Source: Pelodera strongyloides (lineage: Eukaryota > Nematoda > Chromadorea > Rhabditida > Rhabditidae). Taken from it: a stretch of DNA of 64,000 bases. Each line of letters begins with the position of its first letter. The stretch's first letter is position 1. Both the position numbers and the translations under genes were made by a program. Where the stretch lies: contig JAANDG010000289.1 in NCBI GenBank assembly GCA_036852015.1, forward strand, positions 1-64,000, in the 5' to 3' direction. Positions 27,001-33,000 of the stretch are shown piece by piece. The notes beneath the pieces are model-generated. The model had not been told where the DNA came from. It saw nothing but the letters and a program-made list of their open reading frames with translations, and searched no databases.

Positions 27001-30000
27001 AGTATCTCACCTGTCATTTGGTACACCGTCCAATTTAAGAACGACGGCTATTCAACAAGACCCGCGTGGCAGGACACATTCGCTGCAGAACGAATTCTCG
27101 CAGTTTTCGTACGCCAGGAACCAAGTGCTGACTGACGGTGCAGTCAGTACATTTGGTGCACCTGGGATCGAAACCAGGACAAGACCCGCGTGGCAGGATC
27201 ATTCGCCTTCGGATCTTCGTATTTCAACTGTCTCAGCAGTCTTGTAGGAAAGGCCTTACGCTGAGTACTCGACTCTGGAACAATAGCGTCAATACCGACA
27301 CCTTCCACGAGCCGCATCAGAGGACCCTCACTGTTCGACATGTCGCAGTTGAAGTTATCCAGCAAGAAACGGGCCATCACCATGGCATTGACCGCCCTGA
27401 ACGGAATTCTTGAGCAGCTAAGGAAGTACGTGGACGAGCAAGTGCAGTTTCCGAACGATTCGCGGCAACTCCTCCTGTATATTGAGGGAAGAAAAAGTCA
27501 CCTCAATAAGGGACGCTCGGTAATCGACCAGAGTCGTAAGTCCCTCAAGGAAAAAATGGAAGAACTCTTCACAAACACTGATGAAGGGGACGCAGATCAA
27601 GTGGCATCAACGGACGAGTATGCACAGCGAGTGGAAAGAATCGAGGAGGAGTGCGAAAACCTGACGTTCACGATGATTGAACGCCTCGAAGAATTAGCCA
27701 CCCAACAACGCATCTCAGCGGAACTCCAACGGCAGGCATCGGCATCGGCCCCGCCATCCAGAGGACCATCGCCGCCCGTGATTCCTGATGCTCGCGTCCA
27801 ACAACCTCCGGCAAACAATTTCCGACTACCGGAAATCGCTCTGCCAACCTTCGATGGGGAGGTAGCAAAATTCGCCGAATTTTGGAGCGCCTTCGAGCAG
27901 GCCATTCACTCGAATCAATCGATGACGGCTCCTGTGAAGCTGCAGTATTTACGAACCCTGCTGAAAGGCCCTGCTTTGACAGCCGTTAGGAGCCAGCCGT
28001 TCACTGCGGAGGGATATCGACACACCGTGGACCTAATCAAGGACAGATTCGGATCCGACGGCGTCGTTCGTGAGGAACTACTGAAGAAACTCATGAGTCT
28101 TCAGACTCCCAGTGTGAAAGGGTCTGCAGCACTTCTCAACATCATTGAGGACCTAGTGCGTAAGCTCAGAGACGCTGGAGAACCAGTCGACAACCAATTG
28201 TTCCTGGAAACGATCATCCGGAAGTTCAGCAACGAGGTCATCGAACGTGTCATCGAAGCCCGTTTGGCTACTCCAGGACCAACTACGGCCGAGAATCTGA
28301 TGACCGTGCTTCGTACAGCAGTCAACTACCTGGAGATGAAGGACAAATTCTCCACACAGTTGAAAGCTCAACCTGCGGAAGTCAAGAAACAGCCAGAAGC
28401 CTCCGCCAATGCCGATCGTACACCCGACCGGAAGGAATTCGGTCAGAAGAAGAACATCTTCCAACCGACCGACCGATCTACGTATCCGCAGCCCGCCGGC
28501 AACCATCAGCCACCGAAGTACATTTGGTACACCGTCCAATTTAAGAACGACGGCTATTCAACAAGACCCGCGTGGCAGGACGCATTCGCTGCAGAACGAA
28601 TTCTCGCAGTTTCGTACGCCAGGGACTCTCTATTCTTGTACTTCGTGCGCTACATTTGGTGCACCTGGGATTCCAAACCAGGCAAGAAGTCCCGTGTGGC
28701 AAGAACATTCTTCTTCGATAGTATACTCAGGAGGTAATGGCAACAACTTTCCGCGTGCCATGTGGATCTACCCAGGAGGGAGGTTCAACTGTCGAGGTGC
28801 TGATCGCCTAATGCTCGAGCGGAGAGTTAATGCGCTATACGGTCGGCGACATACGGATTGTCCCGATCAAGCTGGACGGGCTAGAGGCCTAGTACGGTGC
28901 GCCACTCTGGAGCAAGGACGTGAGCAAAGATAGATCAGCTACTACGATGTGAACATTGTGGATCGAACCTGAACTGGAGAGCATTATGGTTGCTTAGTTC
29001 GCTTATACTTGCACCGCATTTGTTCACCTGTGATACACTACACGAAGACGTCACAAGAATGTTATTTTTTCGCTTCGGACGCAATACTCTGGAGAGGCGC
29101 GAACTACGGCTGGTTTAGTGGCCCTCGAATCAAGTCCAGAAGTTAAAGTCCCATCTCACAGGAAAAGCAACATCCAACTGCTTAGTACTGAACGCCACTG
29201 GTGAGCAACACATCGCTCATGACCAATCTACGGCTCTGTTATACCGAACGTCACTCTCGACGGAGAATATTTGGATTCAGTGAGAAAGCGGCTTTCGCAC
29301 TTGAATTTGCATTACGTTCCATCCATACAATTGTTGTATGACATTTTCCTATTCCTTCAAATTTCTGTATCGGTCATATGAGAAATTTGTTTATTTCCTT
29401 CATTTTTTTCAGTATTTTGCGTTGTTCCCGCACTTATCATCTGGTGCATATTTGTGAGAGAAATTGATTATTCGTGTTTTCCAGAATTTTTCCTGAGTTT
29501 TTTTGCATTTTTTACGCCTTAGCATTACGTAATTAGTGCATCACGTCATTATGAGTGTAACTTATTCCGTTATACTCGTGAATTGTGTTCCCGTATTTTG
29601 TGCTTTTTTTTCGTGCTGACTCATATGCTTAGTTTTTCTCGTTTTTCTCGTTACTTCGCATATTTTTCCCTTGAATTTCACGTCTCACCTTCCACCTGTG
29701 CGGGCGGGAGTGTGCTGACTCGCACTTGTATAGTGAATTACTAGTAGTATTTATCCACATTACTTTATTATATCCTTCGTATATTCATCAAGATCAATAT
29801 CCTTGTTGAGTTTCTTGGTAGTTTCAAATCATTCAATTTCCCACGAGTGTAACAGCAACAAAGGTTGCACTTAGCTGACCACAGTCAGCTAATGTTTAGA
29901 GAGTGTGCATATGAAGAGAATTAGTCTCGCCCCCTTGAACCCACAAATGGTGATGTAATGTATGACTAATAAGCTCGTTAGTTAGTATGCAAATGAAGGA

Positions 30001-33000
30001 GGTTAGTAAAGATGCATACAATTGTTAGGTAGCATGAGATTTCTCTATACGCAGATAGATTTCCTCCTGCTCCGCCCATGAACGTACGGTACTTAAGCCT
30101 ACGATTCCCCCTTGACGGGGCCGCTCGGAGATGGACCGAGCGAGCCAGAAGCCTGTCTACGGCCAAGAACTTCAAGGTGTGTGTGGTTGAGCGTGTCTCC
30201 CGCAATCACCTCGTCAATACTACAAATACTTGTGTGGTTGAGCGTGCTCCCGCAAAAGTCTCCAACTTGTTGTTGTGTGTTGTGATTGCTTCAATAAATA
30301 CTGTTGATAATACGGTGTTCTATTGACGCAAGATACACACACCCAGGAACCAAGTGCTGACTGACGGTGCAGTCAGTACATTTGTTATTATATCCTTCGT
30401 ATATTCATCAAGATCAATATCCTTGTTGAGTTTCTTGGTAGTTTCAAATCATTCAATTTCCCACGAGTGTAACAGCAACAAAGGTTGCACTTAGCTGACC
30501 ACAGTCAGCTAATGTTTAGAGAGTGTGCATATGAAGAGAATTAGTCTCGCCCCCTTGAACCCACAAATGGTGATGTAATGTATGACTAATAAGCTCGTTA
30601 GTTAGTATGCAAATGAAGGAGGTTAGTAAAGATGCATACAATTGTTAGGTAGCATGAGATTTCTCTATACGCAGATAGATTTCCTCCTGCTCCGCCCATG
30701 AACGTACGGTACTTAAGCCTACGATTCCCCCTTGACGGGGCCGCTCGGAGATGGACCGAGCGAGCCAGAAGCCTGTCTACGGCCAAGAACTTCAAGGTGT
30801 GTGTGGTTGAGCGTGTCTCCCGCAATCACCTCGTCAATACTACAAATACTTGTGTGGTTGAGCGTGCTCCCGCAAAAGTCTCCAACTTGTTGTTGTGTGT
30901 TGTGATTGCTTCAATAAATACTGTTGATAATACGGTGTTCTATTGACGCAAGATACACACACCCAGGAACCAAGTGCTGACTGACGGTGCAGTCAGTACA
31001 AATAACACACACACACACACCTAAGTACATAGTAATTAATCACTTGCAACTTCTCCTCACTTACATCGCCCTCTCTCAACAAGAGCTGGACCCCAGCTCT
31101 TATTGAGATCGTCCATTAGATAAACACGACAAGGTCTTAACATCTATCAAATAAACAACATCAAGATCTTAACTTCAAAACGGCTAGAGTTGTGTGTCTT
31201 CTCACAAGATCTTAACAATTACAAGTTAGCATCTCAACAATTTGGCTACATGTCAATTCAATTCAACAACAATGTCAGTTGTATCACAACATTAAAATAA
31301 TAAAGTTAAAGTCTAGTACAATCTCCTAGAACAATGTTCAATTCCAATCAAAATAACGATTACAATTAAATACATAAGGACTAGTTACACTTCAGTGAGC
31401 CCTACTGGGTAACTTATATATTTGAATATTTATTATACTCATTAAAAGAGCGCAACGCCGTGAGAGACGATGAAAAAGAAAAATCAAAGTAGATGATATA
31501 GATACTTGGAAATAATTTCCACCAACAGTATATCGATTGTAATTCCACAAGGTTAATAAAGAAAACGATGATGATAGCGAATCAAAGAACTTGGTCCCAC
31601 ACAAACAGCCAACCCGTATTTTATATTTTTAGTTTAGCTTAGCCACGTTACCTCAACAAAAGTACTACGCGTTCACGTTCTCAACAATCCTAAACGTGCC
31701 ACACATAAAAGTACAACAAGCAATACAACAAGTAAATACTTTCTCAGGGCCATCACATAAAGAAAGTAGGGGCCTAGCATCGTCACTACCCTCCACCCGC
31801 AGGAGTCCGCATGCGCTACGTAGCTAAACCAATTATAAAGATAAGGAAAAGGGTTAACTGTTTATGTAGAACTTCCTTCTTATTATTCTTCACGAGAGTA
31901 ACGTATAAGTCTGTATATTTGCTTGAGTATACATGCACATGGTGCTGCATTAGTGAATTGGTGTTTTTGAAAAGGCCAGTGAATATAAATGGAAAGAAAA
32001 GAAAGAATTATGATTTATCCCGTTGTTGCCGATAGTCGTTCCAGTATGCTGTAAATTCCACTAATTGATGGTCAGCGTATTCTAAATGAATCAACGGTTA
32101 ACAGAGATAATGTTTTCCATTTTTCCAACTCCGAGACATTCAAGGATATCTATTGCCTTCAGCTTTTTCTTAAAGACATGAGAATTTTGCGACACTAGCG
32201 CGTCTAGCGGAAAATTTGCATTTGAAAGCCACCTCGCCGTTCTTATAAAGAAAGAGTGAAATTTGACATTTTTGCGACTGAATTCAATACTCAGATTAAA
32301 GTAGCTTGATCTGCTCATTGGCCTCCACACATAGTATTTACTACTGTCTATATCCACCTCGCGCTTTATGATTTTGAAAGATGTAATGAGATCTTTTTGA
32401 ATGCGCCGTTCTTGTAAACTTTTTAGACCCAATATTTTGAGCCGTTCAGAGTACTTCGGAATAATAATACCTGGTTTTGCACATTTTTTGAAAATGATCC
32501 ACGTAATTGTAGCCTGTACATCTTCCAGTTGCTTTATATGGATCGATAAGTATGGATTCCAAACACATGAGGCAAATTCGAGTATAGGTAGAACCCATAC
32601 ATTGTAAGCCTTTATGAGAAGACGGGGGTCTCTTAGTTGGAGTGTACTATTTATACCATAGAAGCAGCGGAGTGCCTTAGTTGTGGTAATGGAGATATGT
32701 TCAGAAAAGGACAAGGACTCGTCAAATATTACACCTAAATCACGCGCCGAATTTTTAGATTTCACAAGCTGGCCTTGTATGCTATAGAAAATTGTGAGGG
32801 TTGTTTCGACCAATATGTAAAGAAGCACATTTAAGAGGTGCAATTTTCAATTGCCATTTAACGCAGTATTCTTCTAATTTACGCAGGCACAAATCTAGTT
32901 CATCAACCAACGATGAAGAGGTATTAGAATATCGTAGAAAAAGTTTTACGTCATCAGCAAAAATAGAAACCTTGACGTTAGGACAACAAGCTAAAAATTT

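Larger units (their letters stand above)
26262..31000 (+). mobile_element. BEL/Pao LTR retrotransposon, pol-less, with an extra LTR
   Basis: Two full LTRs of exactly 670 bp (26262-26931 and 29711-30380) look identical by eye, starting TGTGCTGACTCGCAC and ending GTGCAGTCAGTACA. A third, 5'-truncated LTR (30385-31000) follows after just TTTG. The composite is flanked by AATAA duplications at 26257-26261 and 31001-31005, and the undisrupted site exists at about 33962. The interior (26932-29710, 2.8 kb) has a TGG primer-binding site resembling tRNA-Gly, a gag ORF of BEL/Pao type, no recognisable RT or integrase, and a purine tract GGGCGGGAG before the 3' LTR. Identical LTRs suggest recent insertion. 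With no pol it would need a helper element to move. Confidence 0.88.
25921..31419. repeat. 755-bp direct repeat D, upstream copy (split by the BEL element)
   Basis: The sequence 25921-26261 plus 31006-31419 (341 + 414 = 755 bp) recurs at 33629-34383 (755 bp). It starts inside the receptor B exon (26 exon bases, AACAACAGAATATATATACC onward), includes the splice donor and intron start, the whole X LTR and part of the X interior. The BEL element (26262-31000) and one copy of its AATAA target duplication interrupt this upstream copy only. Confidence 0.9.

Noticed and set aside
26529..30946. Repeated 75- and 82-codon ORFs (three copies each)
   Set aside because: They lie inside the BEL LTRs in antisense or untranslated positions and recur only because the LTR is repeated.
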